From Aeriscardovia aeriphila (lineage in GTDB: Bacteria; Actinomycetota; Actinomycetes; Actinomycetales; Bifidobacteriaceae): DNA of 64,000 nucleotides. The stretch lies in the NCBI RefSeq assembly GCF_002259595.1, contig NZ_MWWU01000002.1, forward strand, positions 620,001 through 684,000. The letters are read 5' to 3'. Below are positions 9,355 to 17,596 of the stretch, piece by piece. A model generated the notes under the pieces. The model had not been told where the DNA came from and did not search any database. It saw only the letters and a list, made by a program, of their open reading frames with translations. Within the stretch, counting starts at the first letter, position 1; each line of letters starts with the position of its first letter. The position numbers and the translations under genes are program-made.

Positions 9355-9379
9355 CCACTTTACCCCACTCTCCCCCATT
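9355..9379 (-). promoter_or_regulatory. MraZ operator (three 10-bp-spaced GTGG repeats)
   Basis: On the minus strand the word (A)(A/G)TGG(G) occurs three times at an exact 10-bp period (conserved T-complement at 9357, 9367 and 9377), just 30-55 bases before the mraZ ATG. This matches the known MraZ box architecture of tandem TGGG-type direct repeats with 5-base spacers. It predicts autoregulation of the whole dcw transcript. The promoter itself should lie close by but was not resolved. Confidence 0.8.
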
Positions 9380-9725
9380 TTTCACCCCTTAGGCCTGAAA
9401 ACTCGCGGATCTTTTCGCGTAAATCAACGAGCAGGTAACGCTCGATCTGAGCCTCGATAGCTTGCAATTTCTTGTGTTTACACATACAGCGCTGCAGTGG
9501 TGGTGAAGTGGGGAATATGGACCGCTCGGTGGAGACCTTGGTGGAGACCTTGGTGGAGGCTCAGCGGCGAATCAGGCAGCTCTGCCCTGCTGTTTGTGCG
9601 TGACACTCACAACATGCCCACAGCTCAACCCATTTCCAGCACGATGAGCTAAAATAAGATGCTTTAAAATACGACCACAACTCGTTGGCACCTCGCGTGC
9701 GCATGCGAGCTTTAAGGGAGGATGC
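9380..9725. other. Divergent intergenic region mraZ / helD with 12-bp tandem repeat
   Basis: About 350 bases between the MraZ operator and the divergent helicase gene, with no convincing gene. It holds a 12-base tandem repeat, GGTGGAGACCTT, at 9528, 9540 and 9552 (the last copy diverged), and an AT-rich stretch with TAAAAT at about 9665-9670 that could be the -10 box of the helicase promoter. A possible -35 box was not seen. Confidence 0.5.
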
Positions 9726-12008
9726 ATGAGCGATTACGCTTCGCAGATCGAAGAAGAACAAGCTCACGTTGATGCTATCTACAACAGGCTTGACGATCTG
9801 GCTGCGCAGACGAAAAGTCGTCTTCATGGTGTTCGCGCTCAAGGCGGCAAGGGCTCACCTACTCATATGGCCGAGCGTGACTCATTTAACGCCATGTATG
9901 AGGATCGTCTCACTCAGCTTCGTGCCGTGCAAGATCGCCTTGTTTTCGGCAAGCTCGACACTGACGAGGGCGATTCACGCTATATCGGGCGTATCGGTAT
10001 TTCCTCCGAAGAGCACGAACCGATGCTGACCGACTGGCGCGCTGAAGCTGCTCGCCCCTTCTATGAGGCAACCGCTCAGGAGCGTATGGGAATTATCCAG
10101 CGTCGCCATATCGCGTTGAAGTTCCGCGATGTGGTGGGCATTGAGGATGAGGTTCTCAACGTGCATTCTGAGCGCGCAACTCAGGCTTCCCGCGAGGGCA
10201 CACTGACTGGTGAAGGCGCTCTTCTCACTTCCTTGGCCAGCCGACGTACTGGTTTCATGACGGATATTGTGGCCACTATTCAGGCTGAGCAGGATCGCAT
10301 TATTCGTCAGCCTCTCAACCAGGTGGTAGTAGTGCAAGGTGGCCCTGGTACGGGTAAGACTGCTGTTGCCTTGCATCGAGCCGCCTACCTTCTTTACACT
10401 CATCGTGAGCGTTTGGCGCATTCTGGCGTGCTCATCGTTGGCCCGTCGTCAAACTTCCTGCATTATATTGGCCAGGTTTTGCCGTCTTTGGGCGAAACTG
10501 GCGTGCTTTCTCGCACGATGGCCACTCTCCTTCCTGGGGTGACGGTCAGTGCTGAGGAAGAACCTCATGTTGCTCAGCTCAAGGGTGATGCTCGCATGGC
10601 CCGCATGATTGACAATGCGGTGAAGGCGTGCGTGCGTGTTCCTTCTCAGCTGCCGACTATCTCGGTTCGCGGTACGCGCATTGCTGTGACTGCTGAGGAT
10701 ATTATTTCGGCGCAGAATGCAGCTCGTCATTCTCATGCTCCGCACAATAAGGCTCGTGTGACTTTTATTGAGCGCATGATGGAGCTGCTTGTTGCTCGTT
10801 ATCAGCGTGCTGTGGAGTATCAGCCGAGCGCTACTGAGTTGGATCAGGTTCGTGAATCTTTGCGAATGGATCAGGCGGTGCAGCGCACGTTGAATTTAGC
10901 GTGGCTTCCTCTTACTGCTCAGTGGTTGTTGGAGACGTTATGGGCTCGCCCGCAGCGTTTGAAGCGTGCTGCTCCGTGGCTTTCTGATGAGCAGTTGCGT
11001 TTGCTGTACCGTGAGAAGGGCAGCGGTTGGACTGTTTCTGATATTCCTCTGTTGGATGAGGCGATGGAGCTGATTGGCCCTGACCCGAATAAGGCTGCTG
11101 CGCTCAACCAGAAGAAGGGCCCAAGCGCTGAGGAGCGTTATGCTCAGGAGACTTTGGAGTCGATGGGCTTGGCGAAGTCGGGTTTGGTGAATGCTGCCGA
11201 CCTTGCTGCTCAGATGAATGGCACGGCAGATGGTGAGTCGTTGATTTCTCATGCTGCTCGTGACCGTGAGTGGACTTTCGGCCATATTGTTGTCGATGAG
11301 GCTCAAGAGTTGAGTGCCATGGATTGGCGTATGTTGTTGCGCCGTTGCCCGTCTCGTTCTTTCACCATTGTGGGAGATGTGGCTCAGACTTCTGCTTTGG
11401 GTGGTACTCGCCATTGGCAGGATACGATGAACCCGCTGTTTGGTGAGGATCGTTGGAATATGTGCGAGTTGACTATCGATTATCGTAACCCTCAGGAAGT
11501 GGCGACTTTGGCTGATGAGTATGCCCGTTCTCGTGGTTTGTATATTTCGACCGTTCATTCGGTACGTCAGATTCCTGATTCGGTTCGCCGTGTGACGGTG
11601 GAGAATTCGAATGACTTGGTGCCTTCTGCTTTGACGCAGATTATCGAGATGGTGAAGCGTTATGTTTCTGACGATGGTACCGGCCGTGTTGCGGTGATTG
11701 CTGACACTTCGATTCTCACTTTGTTGCGTCAACCGTTGTGGAAGGCGATTCGTGAGCAGTTGGGTGAGCAGGAGGAGCAGCGTCTGCGTAACCAGGATGA
11801 TTGGGATGATCAGATTGATCTGATTGATCCTCATGGTTCTAAGGGTTTGGAGTATGACGCTGTTGTGGTGATCGAGCCTGGCTTGATTGAGGAGAACGGT
11901 GCGTCGCGCTTGTCGGCTGCTGCTGATTTGTATGTGGCGATGACTCGTCCTACTCAACAGTTGGTGATTGTTCGTACTCGCTCGGATGCTGAGCAGGTGA
12001 ACCTCTGA
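9726..12008 (+). CDS. helD: HelD-type RNA polymerase-associated helicase
   Basis: SF1 UvrD/Rep-like ATPase of the HelD family, which binds RNA polymerase and helps release it from stalled complexes. The 760-residue product has an N-terminal coiled-coil arm (about 1-75) typical of HelD, a P-loop GGPGTGKTA at about 205-213, Walker B HIVVDEAQELSAMDWR near 525, a Q/motif V region DPHGSKGLEYDAVVV, and motif VI LYVAMTRPTQQL. The ATG at 9726 follows AAGGGAGGATGC. It stands alone, divergent from mraZ, and ends at a strong hairpin shared with nrdR. UvrD or Rep proper are less likely because of the N-terminal arm and the long insert between P-loop and Walker B. Confidence 0.88.
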   Translation: MSDYASQIEEEQAHVDAIYNRLDDLAAQTKSRLHGVRAQGGKGSPTHMAERDSFNAMYEDRLTQLRAVQDRLVFGKLDTDEGDSRYIGRIGISSEEHEPMLTDWRAEAARPFYEATAQERMGIIQRRHIALKFRDVVGIEDEVLNVHSERATQASREGTLTGEGALLTSLASRRTGFMTDIVATIQAEQDRIIRQPLNQVVVVQGGPGTGKTAVALHRAAYLLYTHRERLAHSGVLIVGPSSNFLHYIGQVLPSLGETGVLSRTMATLLPGVTVSAEEEPHVAQLKGDARMARMIDNAVKACVRVPSQLPTISVRGTRIAVTAEDIISAQNAARHSHAPHNKARVTFIERMMELLVARYQRAVEYQPSATELDQVRESLRMDQAVQRTLNLAWLPLTAQWLLETLWARPQRLKRAAPWLSDEQLRLLYREKGSGWTVSDIPLLDEAMELIGPDPNKAAALNQKKGPSAEERYAQETLESMGLAKSGLVNAADLAAQMNGTADGESLISHAARDREWTFGHIVVDEAQELSAMDWRMLLRRCPSRSFTIVGDVAQTSALGGTRHWQDTMNPLFGEDRWNMCELTIDYRNPQEVATLADEYARSRGLYISTVHSVRQIPDSVRRVTVENSNDLVPSALTQIIEMVKRYVSDDGTGRVAVIADTSILTLLRQPLWKAIREQLGEQEEQRLRNQDDWDDQIDLIDPHGSKGLEYDAVVVIEPGLIEENGASRLSAAADLYVAMTRPTQQLVIVRTRSDAEQVNL

Positions 12009-12042
12009 GATGCGCTGAGCATTCAAATAACTTCAATACGAC

Positions 12043-12072
12043 AGAAGGGCTTCCTAGAGGGAAGCCCTTCTT
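12043..12072. terminator. Bidirectional hairpin terminator helD / nrdR
   Basis: A perfect 12-base-pair stem (AGAAGGGCTTCC, 12043-12054, with 12060-12071) and 5-base loop lies between two convergent genes, 34 bases after the helD stop and 28 bases beyond the nrdR stop. The T-run is short, so termination strength is inferred from the stem. Confidence 0.85.
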
Positions 12073-12099
12073 AGTAAGTGCGGCATTCAGGCTGAGAAG

Positions 12100-12657
12100 C
12101 TACGCTGCTTCTTTTCCGAGTTCTTTTCCTGTTTCTTTACCTGCTGCTGCAGGGTCGGATGCATCTGCTGTCGCAGTGTCAGCGCCAGCAGTTAGCGTCG
12201 TGTTCTTATCCTTCTCGTATTGACGCAGCTCTTCGATTGCTGCTTCGAAGTCGGAGAGGTCTTTAAAGTCGCGGTACACGGAAGCAAAGCGCATGTAGGC
12301 AACGAGGTCGAGGTCACGCAAAGGCTTGAGGATTACCTTTCCGACTTCAGCACTCGGGATTTGCGCTTGTCCGCTGGCACGCAGCTCTTCTTCAACCTTA
12401 CGACCGAGCTCTTTGAGTTGGTCTTGGGTGATAGGACGAGATTGGCAGGCTTTGCCAACTCCCACAATCACCTTGTTGCGATCGAAGCGTTCGGTGTGTC
12501 CATCACGTTTCACTACGGTGAGTTCGCATGATTCCATGGTGGTGAAACGACGATGGCATCTCATGCACTCGCGACGGCGGCGAATGGCAACTCCGTCTTC
12601 GTCGGCACGAGAATCGAGGACCTTAGTGTCCGCATTATGACAAAATGGGCAATGCAT
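12100..12657 (-). CDS. nrdR: Ribonucleotide reductase transcriptional repressor NrdR
   Basis: Zinc-ribbon and ATP-cone repressor of ribonucleotide reductase genes. The product starts MHCPFCHNADTKVLDSR, the diagnostic NrdR N-terminus, with zinc ligands CPFC and CMRCHRRF. The ATP-cone follows (VVKRDGHTERFDRNKV, then VYRDFKDLSDFEAAIEEL). A Thr/Ala-rich, then Lys/Glu-rich tail of about 40 residues extends beyond the usual 150. The frame is open upstream to a GTG at 12726, with a possible GTG at 12684 preceded by AAGGGGA. The canonical ATG at 12657 has a poor ribosome site, so the true start may lie upstream. It follows the LysM gene, as in other actinobacterial lexA loci. Confidence 0.95.
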   Translation of the reverse strand: MHCPFCHNADTKVLDSRADEDGVAIRRRRECMRCHRRFTTMESCELTVVKRDGHTERFDRNKVIVGVGKACQSRPITQDQLKELGRKVEEELRASGQAQIPSAEVGKVILKPLRDLDLVAYMRFASVYRDFKDLSDFEAAIEELRQYEKDKNTTLTAGADTATADASDPAAAGKETGKELGKEAA

Positions 12658-12767
12658 ATATTCGAGAGTACACGACATCGGCACAGTCAGTCCCCTTGAC
12701 ACTTCACTAGGAGAGAAAATTGACACGAATTCTCAATATTCCAGCCTCCTAGTGATATGGGAATTCA

Positions 12768-13103
12768 TTATTCTTGAGGAATTCTGAGTGTTTGGCCTGC
12801 AATCAATGTGCTGTTGTGCATGTTGTTGAGCAGCATAATGCGCTGTGTACGCTCGGTGATTGACGGGATCGACTGCATGTAGTGTTGCGCAATGCTGCTG
12901 AGAGTATCCCCTTGCTGAACAGTAATCGTCACCGTAGGTTCTTGTTGCAGTTGAGCGACAAAGTCGGGCTGGCTGGCTTGTACTGAAGGAGTGACGAAAG
13001 CCAGCACACTGACGAGAAAAACAGCGGCAAGACCTACCCAATAACTGCCCTGCAGATGATGACGGAAATCGTTTTCATCTGCGATGTTCTGAACTCGATC
13101 CAT
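12768..13103 (-). CDS. SOS-regulated membrane LysM protein (YneA/DivS-like candidate division inhibitor)
   Basis: Small protein of 111 residues with a short cytoplasmic start, one membrane helix (about residues 20-41, YWVGLAAVFLVSVLAFV) and an extracellular C-terminal LysM domain (TVQQGDTLSSIAQHYM ... LIAGQTLRIPQE). It is transcribed away from lexA across four LexA boxes. In Bacillus (YneA), Mycobacterium (Rv2719c) and Corynebacterium (DivS), a small envelope protein in this position is induced by DNA damage and delays division. The same role is inferred here from position, topology and LexA sites. Two adjacent ATGs exist; the second, at 13103, is best spaced from AAGGAG. Confidence 0.85.
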   Translation of the reverse strand: MDRVQNIADENDFRHHLQGSYWVGLAAVFLVSVLAFVTPSVQASQPDFVAQLQQEPTVTITVQQGDTLSSIAQHYMQSIPSITERTQRIMLLNNMHNSTLIAGQTLRIPQE

Positions 13104-13147
13104 CATTTGCTCCTTACTAGCGCACAGCTTGTTCGCACACTTACGTT

Positions 13148-13240
13148 CGAACATTTGTTCTTTCGAACGTATGTTCTATTTTCCTCGCGTCTTGATTTTT
13201 GTCAAGTCGAACATCTGTTTGATTTACGAACACTTGTGCG
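13148..13240. promoter_or_regulatory. Four LexA (SOS) boxes in the lexA / LysM divergent promoter
   Basis: Four sites fit the Gram-positive and actinobacterial LexA box CGAACRNRYGTTYG to different degrees: 13148-13161 (CGAACATTTGTTCT), 13164-13177 (CGAACGTATGTTCT), 13208-13221 (CGAACATCTGTTTG) and 13227-13240 (CGAACACTTGTGCG, weakest). The first pair is close to the LysM gene and the second pair is close to lexA, so both genes should be induced by DNA damage. Confidence 0.9.
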
Positions 13241-13265
13241 ATACCATATTGGTAAGGAGGCGAGT

Positions 13266-14084
13266 ATGAATACACCACAGAGGAATACAAATACGACAAG
13301 CAACCGTCAGAAGCAGACACCAACTTCTGCTACCACGGGTGCGGGTTCTACTCGCCGCAAGCAACTCAGCGACTTGACTGCTCGCCAACAGCAGATTTAT
13401 AAGTCGATCACCACGCGCATGCAGCGCAATGGTTTCCCACCCTCTATTCGGGAGATCGCCAGTGATGCAGGGCTGAAGTCAACATCATCGGTGAAGCATC
13501 AGCTCGATCAACTTGCTAAGGATGGTTTCATTCGTCTCCACCCGAATATGGGACGAGCAATTGAAGTTCTGGATCTCACTAATAACCAGAGCATTACTCC
13601 AACGGAGGCACAGAGGCTCTCCTCATCTACTTATGGCAATGTGAAAACCACCAGCGCAGAAGGCATCTATGGTGGTAGCCCACAAATGCCATCGAACGAC
13701 TTCGACTCCATTGAAGTCCCGCTTGTCGGACGCATCGCAGCAGGTAAGCCGATTACCGCAGAAGAACATGTTGAAGACACCATGCGCCTACCACAACAAC
13801 TCGTGGGCAAGGGTGACTTCTTCATGCTCGAGGTCCATGGCGACTCTATGATCGATGCAGCAATCTGTGATGGAGACTACGTCGTTATCCGCAAGCAAAA
13901 CAACGCTGAAAACGGGCAAATGGTTGCCGCTCTTCTCGACGACGAAGCAACAGTGAAAACCTACAAGCGCGATAACAACGGTCACGTGTGGCTACTGCCC
14001 CACAACCCAGCCTACAAGCCCATCGATGGCACACATGCCAGCATCATGGGAATCGTCGCAACCGTCGTGCGCAAAGTCGCCTAA
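13266..14084 (+). CDS. lexA: SOS repressor LexA
   Basis: Repressor of the DNA-damage response; RecA filaments stimulate its self-cleavage. The 272-residue product has an unusually long Thr/Gln-rich leader of about 35 residues, then the winged-helix domain (LTARQQQIYKSITTRMQRNG; PPSIREIASDAGLKSTSSV), a linker of about 60 residues, the Ala-Gly cleavage site in GRIAAGKPI, the catalytic Ser in VHGDSMIDAAI and the catalytic Lys in EATVKTYKR. The start at 13266 follows GGTAAGGAGGCGAGT. The frame continues upstream across the LexA boxes, so that part is not coding. It is autoregulated and divergent from the LysM gene. Confidence 0.96.
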   Translation: MNTPQRNTNTTSNRQKQTPTSATTGAGSTRRKQLSDLTARQQQIYKSITTRMQRNGFPPSIREIASDAGLKSTSSVKHQLDQLAKDGFIRLHPNMGRAIEVLDLTNNQSITPTEAQRLSSSTYGNVKTTSAEGIYGGSPQMPSNDFDSIEVPLVGRIAAGKPITAEEHVEDTMRLPQQLVGKGDFFMLEVHGDSMIDAAICDGDYVVIRKQNNAENGQMVAALLDDEATVKTYKRDNNGHVWLLPHNPAYKPIDGTHASIMGIVATVVRKVA

Positions 14085-14100
14085 ACCCTGGAAGATATGC

Positions 14101-14130
14101 TGATCAGCGCCAATCAATTAGCGCTGATCA
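14101..14130. terminator. Inverted repeat at the lexA / fni convergent 3-prime ends
   Basis: A perfect 10-base inverted repeat (TGATCAGCGC, 14101-14110, with 14121-14130) has a 10-base spacer that covers the fni stop codon. It lacks a T-run, so it may be a weak bidirectional terminator or an RNA end-stabilising hairpin. Confidence 0.45.
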
Positions 14131-15191
14131 CCCTGCACAATCTGACGAACATAGGCCTCCAACCGCGGTTCCAACCAGTACGGAACCGATGAAAGGTGCT
14201 GATAATCTGGAGCGCCATACAGAGCAAAAAGACCAGCAAGCTGAAGCTTCCACGTCGAAACAAGCTCCCGCAAACCCTCAGCACCACAATTCACCAAAGT
14301 GTGCAGCATCACACCCGACACACCCACAGCACGAGCGCCCAACACCAAGCACTTCAACACATCCAACGGGTGACGCACACCACCAGAGCCAAACACCGTC
14401 AAACCCGCCACCTGCTGTGCATTCACCAAAGACTGGACCGTCGACAAGCCAGAATCCTCCAGCCACGAATAATCCACCGAATCCGAAGCATCCTGCTCAC
14501 GACGCAAACGCTCAATCACCGCAAAATTCGTGCCACCACTACCAGCAACATCCACCACATCAGCACCCAAACGCTGAGCCAAACGCAAAGAAGCAACATC
14601 CCAGCCAAAACCAACTTCCTTCACCACCACAGGAAGCTGATACGAATCATGCACCCGATCAATAATCGCAGCAAGAGGCTCAGCCCAGTGAAAATCACGA
14701 TCCCCCTCGCGCATCACCAACTCCTGCACCACATTCACATGCACCTGCACAGCGCTCGGCTCCAACGCCTCCACCAACTGAGAAACAACAGAAAGCGGCG
14801 TACCCGGATTCACATTGATCAACACCGGCACATCAGCAGCCTGCTCGCGCGCCGCAACAAAACCCGCCAAAGCTTGCGGCTCATGGCCCACAATACTCGC
14901 CGAGCCGAAAGCAACCGCAATCCCCTCCTGCTGCGCGACACCAGCCAGCGCAGTGTTAATCTCAGTGGCGTGAGCGGTACCACCCGTCATCGCATTAATG
15001 AAAAACGGCGCAGAAACAGGCTTATCAAACAAGGTCGTCGCCAGATTATCACTGTTCACACTCGTCTGCGGCAAAGTAGGACGCACCAAATGCAGCTCGT
15101 CAAAATCATTGTGACGATGGTCGCGGAAACTCTGCTCAGCAAAACGCAGATGATCTTCCTTACGCTGCGCGCGGAGAGAATCAGGCATCAT
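14118..15191 (-). CDS. fni: Type 2 isopentenyl-diphosphate delta-isomerase
   Basis: FMN- and NAD(P)H-dependent TIM-barrel enzyme that interconverts IPP and DMAPP. At 357 residues it matches the family. Visible motifs are RAQRKEDHL at the N-terminus (substrate loop), FFINAMTGGT, LINVNPGTP, VVKEVGFGWD, DVAGSGGTNFA and the phosphate-binding FGSGGVRHPLDVLK. The start is at 15191 or the next ATG at 15188, overlapping the mvaK2 end by about 8-11 bases, so translation is coupled. It is last in the mevalonate operon. It is not the unrelated Nudix type 1 isomerase. Confidence 0.95.
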   Translation of the reverse strand: MMPDSLRAQRKEDHLRFAEQSFRDHRHNDFDELHLVRPTLPQTSVNSDNLATTLFDKPVSAPFFINAMTGGTAHATEINTALAGVAQQEGIAVAFGSASIVGHEPQALAGFVAAREQAADVPVLINVNPGTPLSVVSQLVEALEPSAVQVHVNVVQELVMREGDRDFHWAEPLAAIIDRVHDSYQLPVVVKEVGFGWDVASLRLAQRLGADVVDVAGSGGTNFAVIERLRREQDASDSVDYSWLEDSGLSTVQSLVNAQQVAGLTVFGSGGVRHPLDVLKCLVLGARAVGVSGVMLHTLVNCGAEGLRELVSTWKLQLAGLFALYGAPDYQHLSSVPYWLEPRLEAYVRQIVQGDQR

Positions 15192-16527
15192 AAACCTCGC
15201 CTTCTGCAGAAAAATCGGAAGAAGATGCTGCTGTTGTGTGAGCAGGGCTCAGTGACAACGCGAGCGGCGTAATTCCCGCTTCCAGCCACGCCTCGCGCAA
15301 ACTGTGAGAATAGGCGGTGACGTTGTGGTCCGTGGCGAGTGCGGCAGGATTGACGCGCAAAGCAATCAGGCAATCGCCGCCGCCAGCTCCGGAAGACTTT
15401 GCAGCGAAACCATGCGCCAAAGCAATCTCGATGCCCCGACGCAATTCATCAGTTTCCACCGGAACATCGCGCAAAGCGGACAGCTCATTCAACTGGGCGC
15501 GAAGCTCAGCCACCACAGAAGCGAGCTCTCCAGCAGGAGCCCTCACGGCAGCGCCAGTCGGAGCACTCACCAGGGCACGCAAAGCGTCAACACTGCGGGC
15601 AGAAGCATGCAAGAAAGCCTGATATTTCGCAGGTTCCACCGGCTTTGCAGCCTTCTTCACAAGCGCCTTCGTCGAAGCCGGCTTACCCGTCCATCCCACT
15701 TCAATCTCGAGATTTGCTGCCTCACTCACCTGCTCAATCACGAGATCGGGCCATGCCTGCTCAACGAGAGCAACAGTGTCCAAACGCGAAAGAGTGCCGT
15801 AAAGAGAATTCTCATAGTCAAAGTCTGCGGTAGCAGAAGCGAACTGGTCAGGAGAGCCAGCGAGCTTGGAGTCTGAAGAGCGATGGAGACCAGAAGCACC
15901 AGCGTCCACGTCGAGAGCATGCTGAACCGCCGGAGTAGTGCGTGTATTGATGGAAGCACGCCCCTGGGCAGGGGCAGTGTGCGCGTCGACGAAAGAGCGC
16001 AACCACTCGCGGTCCGGCGAGCGATAATACACGAGCCCGCCCATGCTACTCGCCGCAACATCGCCTAAGGAACCATTGCCTTGAACGAGAAAATGCGCAG
16101 TCGCAGCCAACTTAAACACCGTAACAGGCGAAGCCTGAACACCATAAGCCGCAAGAACCGCGCGAACAACGGCCACACACACGGCTGCCGACGAACCTAA
16201 ACCGAGCTTCGTCCCATCATCCGACTGAAGGTGAGAATCAATATGCACATGGCCGCACACTTCTCGCTCGCTCACCTTCGAGGCATAGTTTCTGGCAATC
16301 TCCAGCGCCGCGCTAGCAAAACTGAGATTATCAGGGACGTAACCTCCCACAACGACTTGCGAGCCGGAGAACTGATCTGAAGTGACCAGCCAACGCTCAG
16401 AGCTACTGACGCGAGCCTCAACATAACGGTTGACTGCCATGAGCAGAGACGGGTTGCCAGGGTTGACCACCGCATACTCCCCCGCCAAGTACAGCTTGCC
16501 TGGGGCTTGAGCCTCACAAATCAGCAT
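15181..16527 (-). CDS. mvaK2: Phosphomevalonate kinase
   Basis: GHMP-family kinase that phosphorylates mevalonate 5-phosphate. The product of 448 residues begins MLICEAQAPGKLYLAGEY, typical of the bacterial enzyme, with the GHMP ATP loop KLGLGSSAAVCVAVV near residue 100 and a C-terminal Gly-rich motif AKSSGAGGGDCLIAL. It is longer than the usual 360-370, with a poorly conserved insert around 190-220. The frame can also start at a GTG at 16554 overlapping the mvaD stop. The ATG at 16527 is preferred because GAGGAACAAC sits just before it. The stop-plus-ribosome-site unit is duplicated here (see the 15-base repeat). Confidence 0.92.
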   Translation of the reverse strand: MLICEAQAPGKLYLAGEYAVVNPGNPSLLMAVNRYVEARVSSSERWLVTSDQFSGSQVVVGGYVPDNLSFASAALEIARNYASKVSEREVCGHVHIDSHLQSDDGTKLGLGSSAAVCVAVVRAVLAAYGVQASPVTVFKLAATAHFLVQGNGSLGDVAASSMGGLVYYRSPDREWLRSFVDAHTAPAQGRASINTRTTPAVQHALDVDAGASGLHRSSDSKLAGSPDQFASATADFDYENSLYGTLSRLDTVALVEQAWPDLVIEQVSEAANLEIEVGWTGKPASTKALVKKAAKPVEPAKYQAFLHASARSVDALRALVSAPTGAAVRAPAGELASVVAELRAQLNELSALRDVPVETDELRRGIEIALAHGFAAKSSGAGGGDCLIALRVNPAALATDHNVTAYSHSLREAWLEAGITPLALSLSPAHTTAASSSDFSAEGEVYDA

Positions 16528-16528
16528 G

Positions 16529-16558
16529 TTGTTCCTCACAGAGTTGTTCCTCACAGAG
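16529..16558 (-). repeat. 15-bp perfect tandem duplication across mvaD stop and mvaK2 ribosome site
   Basis: The 15-base unit TTGTTCCTCACAGAG (plus strand) occurs twice without a gap, at 16529-16543 and 16544-16558. On the coding strand each copy contains TGAGGAACAA. The first copy gives the mvaD stop and the second gives the ribosome site of mvaK2. Deletion or further duplication by slippage would change the spacing between the two genes. Confidence 0.9.
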
Positions 16559-17588
16559 TCGTCATCACCAAACCAGAGCCAGCACCCGTCGAAGTGATCG
16601 GCGCTTGCGGCAACACCTCATAAATACGAGCGCGCACACGAGCCTCATTGCCAGACTGGACGAGAACCTTCACATTCGAACCGGCGTCCATCGTTGAATA
16701 GCATTCCACGCCGTTATGGCGAAGCTCATCCACCAGCTGCAACACCAGCAAGGTTTGAGGCTGGAAGTACGTAAATCCAGGGCGAGCCGTCAAGTTGAGA
16801 GCGTGCATATCGAGAGCGTTCTGCTGAGCAATCTCACCAATAGCAGTGAAATCGCGGCGCTCAATGGCCTTCTCCATCTCATCGCAGGCTTTACTCGTCT
16901 GCTCCACCCACACCGGGAAATACGGCGAAGTCTCCACCACGCGGCGCATACCCTGAGTTGAAGGAACCGACTTCGGGCTCACATCCACCTGAACGGCCAA
17001 CAGGCGAATATCGAGGTCAGGGTTCTCATCAAGAGCGACTGCGCGCGAGGTGGCATCATCGTGGCCAGCAATCCAGCGCGAAAAACCGCCATACACCGAG
17101 CGAGACGCCGAACCCGAGCCCAAGCGAGCCATGCGCGACAGCTCCTCGCGGTCCACATTGAGCTCATAGGCTGCAGCAAAAGCGCCAGCCAAAGCGGCAA
17201 AAGCAGACGAGCTCGAGGCAAGCCCTGCGCTCATCGGCACATGATTAGCAGTAGAAATATCCAGCGTTCCCGAAACACCAAAACGACGCTGCAAACGCTC
17301 AATATACTTCCACACGCGCTCAGCTGCTGGGCCGTTGACCTCTTGCCCCGACAAACGGAAGCGGCGAGGTGCACCGTCATCGCGCACCACAACCTGCGTA
17401 GTCGTATAAAAATCATTCACCGTCAGCGAGAGGGAGTCAGTGAAAGGAAGACGCAGCTTTTCATCCTTCTTGCCCCAATACTTGACCAAGGCAATATTGG
17501 TATGGGCCGTCGCTAATCCAGCACGAGGATGCTCGTCAAAAAAAGATTGCTCATCGAGAAGCTGAGGTCGCACACATGTTTCGCTCAT
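16551..17588 (-). CDS. mvaD: Diphosphomevalonate decarboxylase
   Basis: ATP-dependent decarboxylase that converts mevalonate diphosphate to IPP, a GHMP-fold protein. The 345-residue product has the family signature ATAHTNIALVKYWGKKDE near residues 25-42, the ATP-binding PMSAGLASSSSAFAALA near 115-131, and GSGSASRSVYGGFSRW near 150-165. The final segment ends PITSTGAGSGLVMTTL, typical of mevalonate pathway GHMP enzymes. The ATG at 17588 follows GTGAGGAGTGAT; a further ATG at 17600 lacks such a site. It begins 9 bases after the mvk stop, so the genes form one operon. Confidence 0.96.
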   Translation of the reverse strand: MSETCVRPQLLDEQSFFDEHPRAGLATAHTNIALVKYWGKKDEKLRLPFTDSLSLTVNDFYTTTQVVVRDDGAPRRFRLSGQEVNGPAAERVWKYIERLQRRFGVSGTLDISTANHVPMSAGLASSSSAFAALAGAFAAAYELNVDREELSRMARLGSGSASRSVYGGFSRWIAGHDDATSRAVALDENPDLDIRLLAVQVDVSPKSVPSTQGMRRVVETSPYFPVWVEQTSKACDEMEKAIERRDFTAIGEIAQQNALDMHALNLTARPGFTYFQPQTLLVLQLVDELRHNGVECYSTMDAGSNVKVLVQSGNEARVRARIYEVLPQAPITSTGAGSGLVMTTL

Positions 17589-17596
17589 ATCACTCC

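Noticed and set aside
9491-9515. Second MraZ-like site (AGTGG repeats on the plus strand)
   Set aside because: The two AGTGG words are 11, not 10, bases apart and only two in number, far from any dcw start.
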